64,000 nt of DNA. Origin: Aeromonas bestiarum. Lineage in GTDB: Bacteria > Pseudomonadota > Gammaproteobacteria > Enterobacterales > Aeromonadaceae. Every line of letters starts with the position of its first letter. Within the stretch, counting starts at the first letter, position 1. Shown in pieces: positions 55,884 through 63,925 of the stretch. The notes under the pieces are model-generated. The model did not search any database. It had not been told where the DNA came from and saw nothing but the letters and a program-made list of their open reading frames with translations. The DNA is taken from positions 158,539 to 222,538 of the forward strand of contig NZ_CDDA01000030.1 in the NCBI RefSeq assembly GCF_000819745.1, read 5' to 3'. Made by a program: the position numbers and the translations under genes.

Positions 55884-55958
55884 TGCGGCTGGCTGCAGGA
55901 GACGATCTTCATCTTCGGCATCAGCAAGCCGGTGTCTTACACCGCAGAACAGCCCTGA
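55884..55958 (+). pseudogene. Diverged in-frame duplicate of the LysR gene 3' end
   Basis: After TGA and one codon the same frame continues CGWLQETIFIFGISKPVSYT and then AEQP-stop. The true end reads HRWLRETLLALIMSKLEPST and then IEQA-stop. Both are 25 codons with the stop, align without gaps, and share W-L-x-E-T, S-K, T and E-Q; about two thirds of the bases are the same. It has no start codon of its own. Confidence 0.55.
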
Positions 55959-55961
55959 CAG

Positions 55962-56561
55962 CTAGCCCTGGCCGGTCACCGCCAGATAGTGGTGCACCCC
56001 GTCCAGCAGCATCTGCACCGAGATCATCACCAGCAGCATGCCCATCAGCCGCTCCACAGCTGTGAGTCCTCGCTCACCCAGCAGCTTGTTGAATACCTCG
56101 TAGAACATCAGGATCACGGCGCTGGCGCCCCAGGCCATCAGCAGGGCCAGCGACCAGTCCGCCATCCGGGTCGGCTCCTGGTTGGCCAGCAACAAGAGGG
56201 AGGCGAGAATGGAAGGGCCGGCGATCATGGGAATGGCCATGGGCACCAGGAAGGGCTCCTCGCCCGCCGCCAGCCCGGTCACCCCGCCTTCACTCGGGAA
56301 GATCATCTTGATGGCGATGAGGAACAATATGATGCCGCCCGCTATGCTGACTGCCTCCTGGCGCAGATTGAGGAAATTCAGGATCTGCTGACCGGCGAAC
56401 AGGAAGGCCATCATGATGGCCAGGGAGAACAACAGCTCCCGCATCATCACCTTGCGCCGCCGCTTGGGATCGATATGACGCAGGATCGACAGGAAGACCG
56501 GCAGGTTGCCCAGCGGATCCATGATCAGAAACAACATGACGGCAGCGGAGAAAGTGTCCAT
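55962..56561 (-). CDS. yhgN: MarC-family inner-membrane protein YhgN
   Basis: A 199-residue protein with six membrane helices. LIMDPLGNLPVFLSILRHID, RELLFSLAIMMAFLFAGQQI and GGIILFLIAIKMIFPSEGGV match the MarC/YhgN (UPF0056) family, and IPMIAGPSILASLLLL is the second-half repeat. Transport function is unproven in the family. It converges with the LysR gene. Confidence 0.93.
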   Translation of the reverse strand: MDTFSAAVMLFLIMDPLGNLPVFLSILRHIDPKRRRKVMMRELLFSLAIMMAFLFAGQQILNFLNLRQEAVSIAGGIILFLIAIKMIFPSEGGVTGLAAGEEPFLVPMAIPMIAGPSILASLLLLANQEPTRMADWSLALLMAWGASAVILMFYEVFNKLLGERGLTAVERLMGMLLVMISVQMLLDGVHHYLAVTGQG

Positions 56562-56662
56562 ACAACGCCCAGGCTAAGCCTTCAACAAGGAGGGGAAAGA
56601 GGGCGAAATATAACAAAGGCGGCGGGATTCGGCGAGCGTCACAGGCCGCTCGCCGCAGGGGA

Positions 56663-56908
56663 TCACCCGTGGTTGCAGATCTTGTCGGCGTGGGTCTGGA
56701 AACCCTGCTCCGATTCGATGAATTTGCCGCGCTGGGCCAGGAAGGCGATCAGCGCATCTGCATCCATCTCGCTGGCACTGCAGGTATGGAAACGGGCGTC
56801 GGCACCGAAGCGCGCATCGATCGCCTGCTTGAGGCTGGCCCGGGTAAATTGGCCACCCTGTGCCAGCATCATCTCCATCACCTCGTGACCGTGTACCGAT
56901 TGAGTCAT
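56663..56908 (-). CDS. yecH: YecH-like metal-binding protein (DUF2492)
   Basis: An 81-residue cytoplasmic protein: SVHGHEVMEMMLAQGGQFTR, ARFHTCSASEMDADALIAFL and ESEQGFQTHADKICNHG match the YecH family, where His and Cys residues (HGHE, HTCSA, CNH) are thought to bind metal. It stands alone between yhgN and the symporter gene. Confidence 0.92.
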   Translation of the reverse strand: MTQSVHGHEVMEMMLAQGGQFTRASLKQAIDARFGADARFHTCSASEMDADALIAFLAQRGKFIESEQGFQTHADKICNHG

Positions 56909-57116
56909 TGCAAACCTCGTTAATGAACATATTTAATGTCCATTAAATCCCGCACCGCCGCTGACGACCTTGATATAGGCCAATAAATTGCCGATTTCCT
57001 GCAGGACCTGCTGGTTGTGAGGCATGCTTTGCCGATAATGTGGCAACCTGACAAGGGGATGGCTACACTAACGCCCCTTTTTGCCATCGCAGACCGAATA
57101 TAAGGACATTGGCGTC

Positions 57117-58400
57117 ATGCTGTTCCATGGATTGGCTTTCAAGCCCTGGCGGATCTGGACCCGCCGTCCCCTCTGGTTGAAGACCCTGATCGGCATGCTG
57201 ACCGGGATCGGACTGGGACTCGGTTTCAGTGAACAGGCGTTGCAGCTCAAACCCATTGGCGTGCTGTTCGTCAACACCATACAGATGCTGATGGTGCCCC
57301 TCATCTTCTGCTCGGTCATCGCCGGCCTTACCTCATTGCTCAAGGGCAAGAGCCTGGATCGGATCGGCAGCAAGGCCATAGGCCTCTATCTCTTTTCCAC
57401 CGCCATCGCCATCTGCATCGGCCTGATGATGGGCTGGCTGCTGGAACCCGGCATGGGCGCCAACATGGGGCCCTATGAGCGCGTCGGCATGCTGGAACAG
57501 CCGACCCTGGCCAGCGTGCTGAGCCATCTGGTACCGCGCAACCCGGTGCAGGCCATGGTGGATGGCAAGATACTGCAGGTGATCGTGTTCGCGGTGGCCC
57601 TCGCCCTCGCCCTCAACGCCACCGGCCGGCGCGGCCGCCCCGCCATCCTCTTCTTCACCTCGCTGGCGGAAGGCATGTTCAAGCTGACCCAGATGGTGAT
57701 GGCGCTGGCCCCCTACGGCGTCTGCGCCCTGATGGCCTGGATGACGGGCAAATACGGGGTGAGCCTGCTGCTGCCGCTGCTCAAGGTGATCGGCGCCGTC
57801 TATCTCGGCTGCCTGCTGCACGTGCTCGGCGTCTACAGCAGCCTGCTGATCCTGCTGGCCCGGCTCAACCCGCTGCACTACTTCAAGAGCATCGTCGATG
57901 CCCAGGCCGTGGCCTTCACCAGCAGCTCCAGCAGCAGCACACTGCCCATCAGCCTGGCCTGCGCCGAGCGCCGGCTCGGGGTCTCCCCCGCCATCACCGC
58001 CAAGGTGCTGCCCATAGGCGCCACCATCAACATGGACGGCACAGCCCTCTATCAGGGGGTGACGGCCCTGTTCGTGGCACAGGCCTTCGGGGTGGATCTG
58101 CACATGGTGGATTACCTGACCATCATCAGCATCGCCACCCTGGCCAGTATCGGCACGGCGGGCACACCGGGCACAGGGCTCATGCTGCTGACGCTGACGC
58201 TGACCGCGGTGGGACTGCCGCTGGAAGGGGTGGCGCTCATCGCCGGGATCGACCGGATCCTCGACATGGCGCGTACCACGGTCAACGTCTCCGGCGATAT
58301 TCTGGTGTCCGTGCTGATTGCCCGCAGCGAGAAAGAGCTGGATCTGGCAACCTATCACGACGCCAGCGCGGGGGAGGATATCGACTTCACCCTGCGCTGA
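57117..58400 (+). CDS. Dicarboxylate/amino acid:cation symporter (DAACS family)
   Basis: A 427-residue GltP/DctA-type symporter. Family hallmarks are the serine-rich hairpin loop AFTSSSSSSTLPISLACAER, GATINMDGTALYQGVTALFV and the second hairpin GTAGTPGTGLMLLTLT, plus helix-8 IDRILDMARTTVNVSGDIL. Substrate could be glutamate/aspartate or C4-dicarboxylates; the sequence does not decide. The ATG at 57117 follows AAGGA by ten bases; an earlier in-frame start would add twelve non-conserved residues. Confidence 0.94.
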   Translation: MLFHGLAFKPWRIWTRRPLWLKTLIGMLTGIGLGLGFSEQALQLKPIGVLFVNTIQMLMVPLIFCSVIAGLTSLLKGKSLDRIGSKAIGLYLFSTAIAICIGLMMGWLLEPGMGANMGPYERVGMLEQPTLASVLSHLVPRNPVQAMVDGKILQVIVFAVALALALNATGRRGRPAILFFTSLAEGMFKLTQMVMALAPYGVCALMAWMTGKYGVSLLLPLLKVIGAVYLGCLLHVLGVYSSLLILLARLNPLHYFKSIVDAQAVAFTSSSSSSTLPISLACAERRLGVSPAITAKVLPIGATINMDGTALYQGVTALFVAQAFGVDLHMVDYLTIISIATLASIGTAGTPGTGLMLLTLTLTAVGLPLEGVALIAGIDRILDMARTTVNVSGDILVSVLIARSEKELDLATYHDASAGEDIDFTLR

Positions 58401-58414
58401 GGCAGGGTGAGCGA

Positions 58415-58729
58415 TTAATTATCGTGGGGATCGTGATGACAGCGCCAACAGACCTCGAAGTTGGCGCCGTTCTCCTCCCCGCATTGACCGCACAGCCAGC
58501 CATTGCCCTGGCGCTGCTGATAGCGCTCTATGACGCGCCCCGCCTTGCTGCGATCCTGCTCGCGCACCATCAGGGTCACCTGCAACAGATCCACCGGCAG
58601 CTCACCCAGGGCACCGGACAGCGCCTCCCCGTTGAGCCGTACCAGTACCCCTTCCACTTCCAGCGCCCCCTTCAGGGCATGGGCCTCCAGCGAATGGGAA
58701 GCCCGATAAAGATTGATCCATTGATCCAT
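58415..58729 (-). CDS. DUF2007 domain protein with C-terminal zinc ribbon
   Basis: A 104-residue protein. MDQWINLYRASHSLEAHALK and the following GALEVEGVLVRLNGEALSGA are the DUF2007 (putative signal-transducing) domain; WLCGQCGEENGANFEVCWRC is a four-cysteine zinc ribbon of RanBP2 type. Function unknown. The start at 58727-58729 follows GGGGAAGG; the upstream in-frame reading is rejected. It converges with the symporter gene. Confidence 0.9.
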   Translation of the reverse strand: MDQWINLYRASHSLEAHALKGALEVEGVLVRLNGEALSGALGELPVDLLQVTLMVREQDRSKAGRVIERYQQRQGNGWLCGQCGEENGANFEVCWRCHHDPHDN

Positions 58730-58847
58730 GCCTTCCCCCTGCAACCGGTTGTCGATGCCACCTGTAACCGGCACCATGCCCCTCTTCCATCCTAGGGATC
58801 AAACCTGGATCCCGTGATCCAGACCTCCCCCTTTTCCTATCCATCTA

Positions 58848-59750
58848 TCACAACAGATTGTCGATGCCGTAATCGGCCCCCTGCGCCACCATGAAATCGA
58901 TAAAGGTCCGCAACTTGCGCGGCATCAGTCGCCGCTCCGGAAACAGCAGATAAATCGGTACCTTGGGCTGCTGCCACTCGGGCAGCAGGGTCACCAGCGC
59001 CCCGCTGGCCAGCTCCTCATGGCAGAGCATGGCGGGCAGAGAGGCCAGCCCCAGCCCCGCCTTCGCCGCCTCCCTGGCACAGGTTATATTATTAACCCGA
59101 AAGCGGGAGGGAGGGTCAACCAGCACCTCTCTGCCCTCGCGCTCGAAACACCAGTGAGAGGCCAGAAAACCGCTGCTCACCGCCACCCGCTCGTGTAAAA
59201 GCAGATCTTCCGGCCGCGTGATGGCCGGGCTGCGCGCCAGATAATCCGGGCTGGCACACAGCAGCCGCTCCGTGCTCCACAGGCGCCGCGCCGCCAGGTT
59301 GGAGTCGCTCATGTCGCCGATGCGCACGATCGCATCCAGTCCCTCGTTGATGGGATCCACGATGCGATTGGTCAGCTCCAGCTCCACCTGCAGGCCCGGA
59401 TAGACTTGCAAGAATTTGGCCACCAGCCGGCCGACCACCAGTTGCCCCGTCTCGATAGGTACCGCCAGCTTGAGGGTTCCTGTCACCTCCTGCTGGCTGG
59501 CGCTCACCATCAGCTCGGCCTGAGCCAGCTCGTCCACCGCCTTGCTGCAGCGCAGGTAATACTGCTCGCCGGCCTCGGTCAGGGTGAGCTGCCGGGTGGA
59601 GCGGTAGAGCAGCCGTACGCCGAGGCGCTGCTCCAGCTCGGCGATGCGGCGACTCACGGTCGCCTTGGTCATGCCCAGCTCCTGGGCAGCCGCGGTGAAA
59701 GAGCCCTTGTCGACGATCCGCACTAAAATCAATGCAGCGTTCAGATCCAT
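58848..59750 (-). CDS. LysR-family regulator, divergent from the emrAB-type genes
   Basis: A 300-residue LysR protein: HTH in MDLNAALILVRIVDKGSFTA and LGMTKATVSRRIAELEQRLG, effector domain from about residue 90 (GTLKLAVPIETGQLVVGRLV). It is of the CrgA/DmlR-like branch. It is 98 bases from the divergent efflux operon, the classic layout for a regulator of that operon. In the gap, ATCTCATAAATGGATACTAAT may contain promoter elements. The ligand is unknown. Confidence 0.95.
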   Translation of the reverse strand: MDLNAALILVRIVDKGSFTAAAQELGMTKATVSRRIAELEQRLGVRLLYRSTRQLTLTEAGEQYYLRCSKAVDELAQAELMVSASQQEVTGTLKLAVPIETGQLVVGRLVAKFLQVYPGLQVELELTNRIVDPINEGLDAIVRIGDMSDSNLAARRLWSTERLLCASPDYLARSPAITRPEDLLLHERVAVSSGFLASHWCFEREGREVLVDPPSRFRVNNITCAREAAKAGLGLASLPAMLCHEELASGALVTLLPEWQQPKVPIYLLFPERRLMPRKLRTFIDFMVAQGADYGIDNLL

Positions 59751-59848
59751 TGTTGCACCAGTGAAACTGTATATCTCATAAATGGATACTAATCGAAACA
59801 GTTGGCCGGTGTTAGCCTGCGTCTCTTAAGTTCAGGAATCCCCCCAAA

Positions 59849-60901
59849 ATGAGTCAACACAAGAAGATCCCCCTGCTGGCCGCCATGGTGCTGGCCCTGC
59901 TCGGTCTGCTGTTCGCCGGTTACTGGTATCTGCATGGCCGCTATTTCGAGAGTACCGACAACGCCTACCTGCAGAGCGAGGTGACCGGCATCGGCTCCAA
60001 GCTGCCGGGCTACATCAGCGAGGTGCTGGTCACCGACAACCAGGCGGTGAAGGCCGGCCAGCTGATCGCCCGGCTGGACGATCGGGAGTACAAGACCAAG
60101 GTGGCCGAGGCCGAAGCCGACCTGCGCCTAAATCAGGCGACGGCGGAGAATCTGGCCGCGACCCGCACCCAGCAGTTGAGCCTGATCCGTCAGGCCGAGG
60201 CCAAGGTCAGCTCTGCCAATGCCGAGCAGGTGCGCGCCCGGCAACAGGTACAGCGCGTCAGCCAGCTCAACCAGCGCCATTACAGCTCGCAGGACAGTCT
60301 GGACGAGGTGCGGGCCGGACTGCAGGTCAATCTGGCACAGGAGCAGGAGACCAAAGCCGCCCTGCAAGCCGCCCGCGAACGGCTGCTGGTGCTGGACGCC
60401 GAAGCCAAGCAGAACCAGGCCAGGCTGGCATTGAGCGCCGCCCAGCTGGAGCAGGCCAAACTTGAGCTGACCTATACCGAGTTGCGGGCACCGGCCGACG
60501 GCATCATAGGCAAGCGCAGCCTGCGGGCCGGGCTCTACGTCCAGTCCGGCATGCAGGTCGCCAGCCTGGTGCCGCTGCAACAGGTGTGGGTCGAGGCCAA
60601 CTTCAAGGAAACCCAGCTGCTGCACATGCAGCCGGGCCAGAAGGTGAAGGTGATCCTGGATGCCTATCCGGATCAACCGGTCGAGGGGATCATCGACAGT
60701 CTGGCCCCCGCCACCGGCGCCAGATTCGCCCTGCTGCCGCCGGAGAACGCCACCGGCAACTTCACCAAGATAGTGCAGCGGGTACCGGTCAAGATCCGCA
60801 TCCCCGAGCCGGGCACCCTGGCCGGCAAGCTGCTGCCTGGCCTCTCCACCGAGGTGATAGTGGATACCCGGGATCCTGAACCTCTGGTCGCCGCCCACTG
60901 A
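59849..60901 (+). CDS. emrA: EmrA-like membrane fusion protein of a multidrug efflux pump
   Basis: A 350-residue HlyD-family adaptor with one N-terminal helix (residues 8-28), biotinyl-lipoyl halves (DNAYLQSEVTGIGSKLPGYI and ELRAPADGIIGKRSLRAGLY), an alpha-helical hairpin (about 85-210) and a beta barrel (VWVEANFKETQLLHMQPGQK). It links the inner-membrane pump to an outer-membrane channel. Its stop overlaps the emrB start as TGATG. The symbol is by family likeness; the substrate is unknown. Confidence 0.92.
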   Translation: MSQHKKIPLLAAMVLALLGLLFAGYWYLHGRYFESTDNAYLQSEVTGIGSKLPGYISEVLVTDNQAVKAGQLIARLDDREYKTKVAEAEADLRLNQATAENLAATRTQQLSLIRQAEAKVSSANAEQVRARQQVQRVSQLNQRHYSSQDSLDEVRAGLQVNLAQEQETKAALQAARERLLVLDAEAKQNQARLALSAAQLEQAKLELTYTELRAPADGIIGKRSLRAGLYVQSGMQVASLVPLQQVWVEANFKETQLLHMQPGQKVKVILDAYPDQPVEGIIDSLAPATGARFALLPPENATGNFTKIVQRVPVKIRIPEPGTLAGKLLPGLSTEVIVDTRDPEPLVAAH

Positions 60902-62454
60902 TGGAACCCATTCCACGTCGCAACTGGATTGCGGTCATGGGGGGCCTCATCGGCGCCTTCATGGCCATCCTCGACATCCAGATCACCAACGCCTCCCTGA
61001 AGGACATTCAGGGGGCCCTGTCAGCCACCCTGAGCGAGAGCTCCTGGATCTCCACCTCCTATCTGGTGGCGGAGATGATCGCCATCCCCCTGAGCGGCTG
61101 GCTCAGCCGGGGCCTGAGCGTGCGGCGCTACCTGCTGTGGACCACGGGGGCCTTCATCATCGCCTCCGTGCTCTGCTCATTCAGCTGGAACCTCACCAGC
61201 ATGATCGTCTTCCGGGCGTTGCAGGGCTTCACCGGTGGCGCGCTCATTCCCATGGCCTTCTCCCTCATCGTCAGCCTGCTGCCGCTGCACAAGCGGGCCA
61301 CCGGCATGGCGCTGTTCGGCCTGTGCGCCACCTTCGCCCCCGCCATAGGCCCGACCCTGGGCGGCTGGCTGACGGAGCAGCTCTCCTGGCACTACATCTT
61401 CTATCTGAACGTGCCACCGGGACTGCTGGTGATGGCCATGCTGGCCCACGGGCTGGACAAGAAACCGGTGGACTGGGAGGTGATCAAGCGGGTGGATCTC
61501 ATCGGCATAGTCACCATGGCGATGGGGCTGGGCCTGCTGGAGGTAGTGCTGGAAGAGGGCAACCGGGAGGACTGGTTCGGTTCCAGCTTCATAGTGCGGC
61601 TCACCGTCATCTCCGTGGTGGCCCTGGTGTTCTTCGTCATCAGCCAGCTGCTCAGACGCCATCCGCTGGTCAACCTGCGGCTGCTGCACAACCCGCGCTT
61701 CGCGCTGGCCTGCTTCGCCTATCTGGTGCTCGGCATGGCGTTGATGGGCTCCATCTATGTGCTGCCGCTCTACATGGCGCAGATCCACAACTACAACGCG
61801 CTGGAGATCGGTGAAGTGCTGATGTGGATGGGGCTGCCACAGCTGCTGGTGTTGCCGCTGGTGCCCAAACTGACCCACAAGATAGATCCGCGTTATCTGG
61901 TGAGTTTCGGCTTCCTGGTGTTTGCCATCAGCTGCTTCATGAACATGAACATGAGTGCCGACTACGCCGGCCCCCAGCTGATCCAGTCGCTGATAGTACG
62001 GGCGCTGGGCCAGCCCTTCATCATGGTGCCGCTGTCGCTGGTGGCGACCGCCAGCCTGACCCATGACGAGATCCCCTCCTCCTCGACCCTGCTCAACGTG
62101 CTGCGCAACCTGGGGGGGGCCTTCGGCATCGCCATCATAGCGACCCTGATCGACAACGACACCCGCGTCCATGTCAGCCAGATCAGCAGCACCCTGGCCG
62201 CCAGCAGCATAGAGGGGCAAAGCTACCTGCTGCAGCTGGCCCAGACCATGATGGCGCAAGGCTCGGGTCCCGAGCTGGCCCAGCAGCAGGCCCAGGCCAT
62301 GCTGTCGAACACCATCAGCCGCGAGGCGGCCATCATGGCCTACAACCAGGTGTTCTACGTGATGGGCATCTTCCTGCTGATCGCCAGCGCCCTGATGCTG
62401 CTGCTCAAGCAGCCAGCCCCCAGGGCCGCCGATGCCGAGCCGCTCGAGGCATAG
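60901..62454 (+). CDS. emrB: EmrB-like DHA2 family MFS efflux transporter
   Basis: A 517-residue, 14-helix drug:H+ antiporter. Motifs: AFMAILDIQITNASLKDIQG (helix 1, motif D1), ESSWISTSYLVAEMIAIPLS, GWLSRGLSVRRYLLW (motif A) and ALFGLCATFAPAIGPTLGGW (motif C). It pairs with the preceding adaptor to expel drugs or fatty-acid-like compounds across the envelope. A strong terminator follows. Confidence 0.95.
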   Translation: MEPIPRRNWIAVMGGLIGAFMAILDIQITNASLKDIQGALSATLSESSWISTSYLVAEMIAIPLSGWLSRGLSVRRYLLWTTGAFIIASVLCSFSWNLTSMIVFRALQGFTGGALIPMAFSLIVSLLPLHKRATGMALFGLCATFAPAIGPTLGGWLTEQLSWHYIFYLNVPPGLLVMAMLAHGLDKKPVDWEVIKRVDLIGIVTMAMGLGLLEVVLEEGNREDWFGSSFIVRLTVISVVALVFFVISQLLRRHPLVNLRLLHNPRFALACFAYLVLGMALMGSIYVLPLYMAQIHNYNALEIGEVLMWMGLPQLLVLPLVPKLTHKIDPRYLVSFGFLVFAISCFMNMNMSADYAGPQLIQSLIVRALGQPFIMVPLSLVATASLTHDEIPSSSTLLNVLRNLGGAFGIAIIATLIDNDTRVHVSQISSTLAASSIEGQSYLLQLAQTMMAQGSGPELAQQQAQAMLSNTISREAAIMAYNQVFYVMGIFLLIASALMLLLKQPAPRAADAEPLEA

Positions 62455-62475
62455 CAAGGCGCTGAAAACAGACAT

Positions 62476-62501
62476 AAAAATGGGCCAACAGGCCCATTTT
62501 T
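62476..62501 (+). terminator. Terminator after the emrAB-type operon
   Basis: AAAATGGGCC-AACA-GGCCCATTTTT: a 10-bp stem with T-run on the plus strand. It lies 22 bases after the emrB stop. Confidence 0.92.
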
Positions 62502-62573
62502 CTTGCCACGGATCTTCACCCGTCGGCAAAGATCAGGATTCAGGTCCGCGCGATGAAAGAGAGCGGCGCCTCT

Positions 62574-63200
62574 TCACCCCGCCAGCGAAGCGGCGATCAG
62601 GAACTGGGCGGCAAAGTAGCTGCTCATCACCCAGGCCGTGGCATGGGGGAAGGGACGGCGGAAACGGTCCAGCGCCAGCATGCTGTCGGAGAAGAGAAAC
62701 ATCAGCGCCCCCACCAGGGCGGCGGCACTGCCTGCGGTGAGGGAGGCGTGCCAGGCACCGGCGGCCACCCAGGCCATGCCGATGATCACCAGCATGTAGC
62801 AGAGCACGGGGATCTTCATCTCCCCTAGCTTGCCCCACAACAGGCCGAACACCATGCCTGCCACCAGCAGCAACAGCAGGCCATCCACCAGGTTCAGCAC
62901 CAGCGGCCCCTGGGCGAAACCAACTATGTAGCAGAGGTGCGCGACAAAAAATGCCGCCAGCCCCTGAATGAAACGATCGCTTGGCAGCATCAGCAGCACG
63001 TCACCGGCCAGCGACAGGCAGAGGCCAAGCAGGATCCAGGCGTGGGAGCCGTCGTGGTCATAGCTCTGATAGCCGAACGCCAGCGCTATGATGAGCAGCA
63101 TGGTCAGCGGCTTGCTGATGTAGAACTGACGGGAGTCTGAGCCATAGGCCGCACGAATGTGCCACCAGCCCGATGCGATGATCAAGAAACTCAATAACAT
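62574..63200 (-). CDS. YhhN/TMEM86-family membrane protein (lysoplasmalogenase-like)
   Basis: A 208-residue protein with about eight helices. FYISKPLTMLLIIALAF, LCLSLAGDVLLMLPSDRFIQ and ALMFLFSDSMLALDRFRRPF are the conserved YhhN/TMEM86 motifs with the acidic residues thought to be catalytic. Animal TMEM86 hydrolyses the vinyl ether of lysoplasmalogen; the substrate in bacteria is not settled. Confidence 0.9.
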   Translation of the reverse strand: MLLSFLIIASGWWHIRAAYGSDSRQFYISKPLTMLLIIALAFGYQSYDHDGSHAWILLGLCLSLAGDVLLMLPSDRFIQGLAAFFVAHLCYIVGFAQGPLVLNLVDGLLLLLVAGMVFGLLWGKLGEMKIPVLCYMLVIIGMAWVAAGAWHASLTAGSAAALVGALMFLFSDSMLALDRFRRPFPHATAWVMSSYFAAQFLIAASLAG

Positions 63201-63376
63201 GCCCTGCTCCTCACGTGTTGCTCGCAGTCATACGGCAACATCTTCTTGCTGACAAGCAGAGTAACAAATTCCCCCGCCCAGTGGCAGGGGCGCTCAGCAA
63301 ATGAGCAGCCTACGCCTAAAGTCTAATTGCCCCGCCTTCGAGGCTCGGGCATAAGGAACGGGTCTGGAGGATCACC

Positions 63377-63529
63377 ATGGAAGAAGCAATGAAAAACTAT
63401 CTGCCCGCCATCGATATCATGATGTGCCACCTTGGCATCAGCTTCGAGCAAGCCTGCGAACAGCTGGGCCTGAGTCCGGTGGAACAACAGACCCTGAGCC
63501 TGCTGCAGGAACAGGATCCACAGGAATAA
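63377..63529 (+). CDS. Small protein, first copy of a tandem array (50 residues)
   Basis: ATG at 63377 lies six bases after GGAGG. The product begins MEEAMKNYLPAIDIMMCHLG, continues ISFEQACEQLGLSPVEQQTL and ends SLLQEQDPQE. The SFEQACEQLGLS segment resembles a short helix-turn-helix, but the protein has no other recognisable feature. It is the only copy with a strong ribosome site and an extended N terminus, so it is the likely parent of the array. I do not recognise the family. Confidence 0.75.
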   Translation: MEEAMKNYLPAIDIMMCHLGISFEQACEQLGLSPVEQQTLSLLQEQDPQE

Positions 63530-63541
63530 GCCCTCCCGGTT

Positions 63542-63661
63542 ATGGGTATCATGATGTGCCACCTTGGCATCAGCTTCGAGCAAGCCTGCGAACAGCTGGG
63601 CCTGAGTCCGGTGGAACAACAGACCCTGAGCCTACTGCAGGAACAGGATCCACAGGAATAA
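63542..63661 (+). CDS. Small protein, second array copy (39 residues)
   Basis: Begins MGIMMCHLGISFEQACEQLG and has the same remainder as copy one. It starts 12 bases after the copy-one stop, in the same frame. The nearest purine-rich stretch (AGGAATAAG) is about 11 bases from the ATG, so translation could be by reinitiation. Differences from copy one in the shared body are one synonymous change (CTG to CTA) and, at the head, Asp to Gly. Confidence 0.6.
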   Translation: MGIMMCHLGISFEQACEQLGLSPVEQQTLSLLQEQDPQE

Positions 63662-63673
63662 GCCCTCCCGGTT

Positions 63674-63793
63674 ATGGATATCATGATGTGCCACCTTGGC
63701 ATCAGCTTCGAGCAAGCCTGCGAACAGCTGGGCCTGAGCCCGGTAGAACAACAGACCCTGAGCCTGCTGCAGGAACAGGACCCACAGGAATAA
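63674..63793 (+). CDS. Small protein, third array copy (39 residues)
   Basis: Begins MDIMMCHLGISFEQACEQLG. Against copy one it shows three changes in the shared body (AGT to AGC, GTG to GTA, GAT to GAC), all synonymous in this frame. The spacer and start context are those of copy two. Confidence 0.6.
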   Translation: MDIMMCHLGISFEQACEQLGLSPVEQQTLSLLQEQDPQE

Positions 63794-63805
63794 GCCCTCC
63801 CGGTT

Positions 63806-63925
63806 ATGGATATCATGATGTGCCACCTTGGCATCAGCTTCGAGCAAGCCTGCGAGCAGCTGGGCCTGAGTCCGGTGGAACAACAGACCCTGAGCCTGCT
63901 GCAGGAACAGGATCCGCAAGAATAA
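63806..63925 (+). CDS. Small protein, fourth array copy (39 residues)
   Basis: Begins MDIMMCHLGISFEQACEQLG. Against copy one it has GAA to GAG, CCA to CCG and CAG to CAA, again all synonymous. The product is the same as copy three. Confidence 0.6.
   Translation: MDIMMCHLGISFEQACEQLGLSPVEQQTLSLLQEQDPQE

Noticed and set aside
61177..62529. 450-codon minus-strand frame opposite emrB
   Set aside because: It is the antisense of a clear 14-helix transporter, Gln/His/Gly-rich, with no ribosome site.
63323..63919. Minus-strand frames running through the 132-bp repeats
   Set aside because: They stay open because the period is divisible by three. The inter-copy differences are synonymous on the plus strand and no ribosome site exists on the minus strand.
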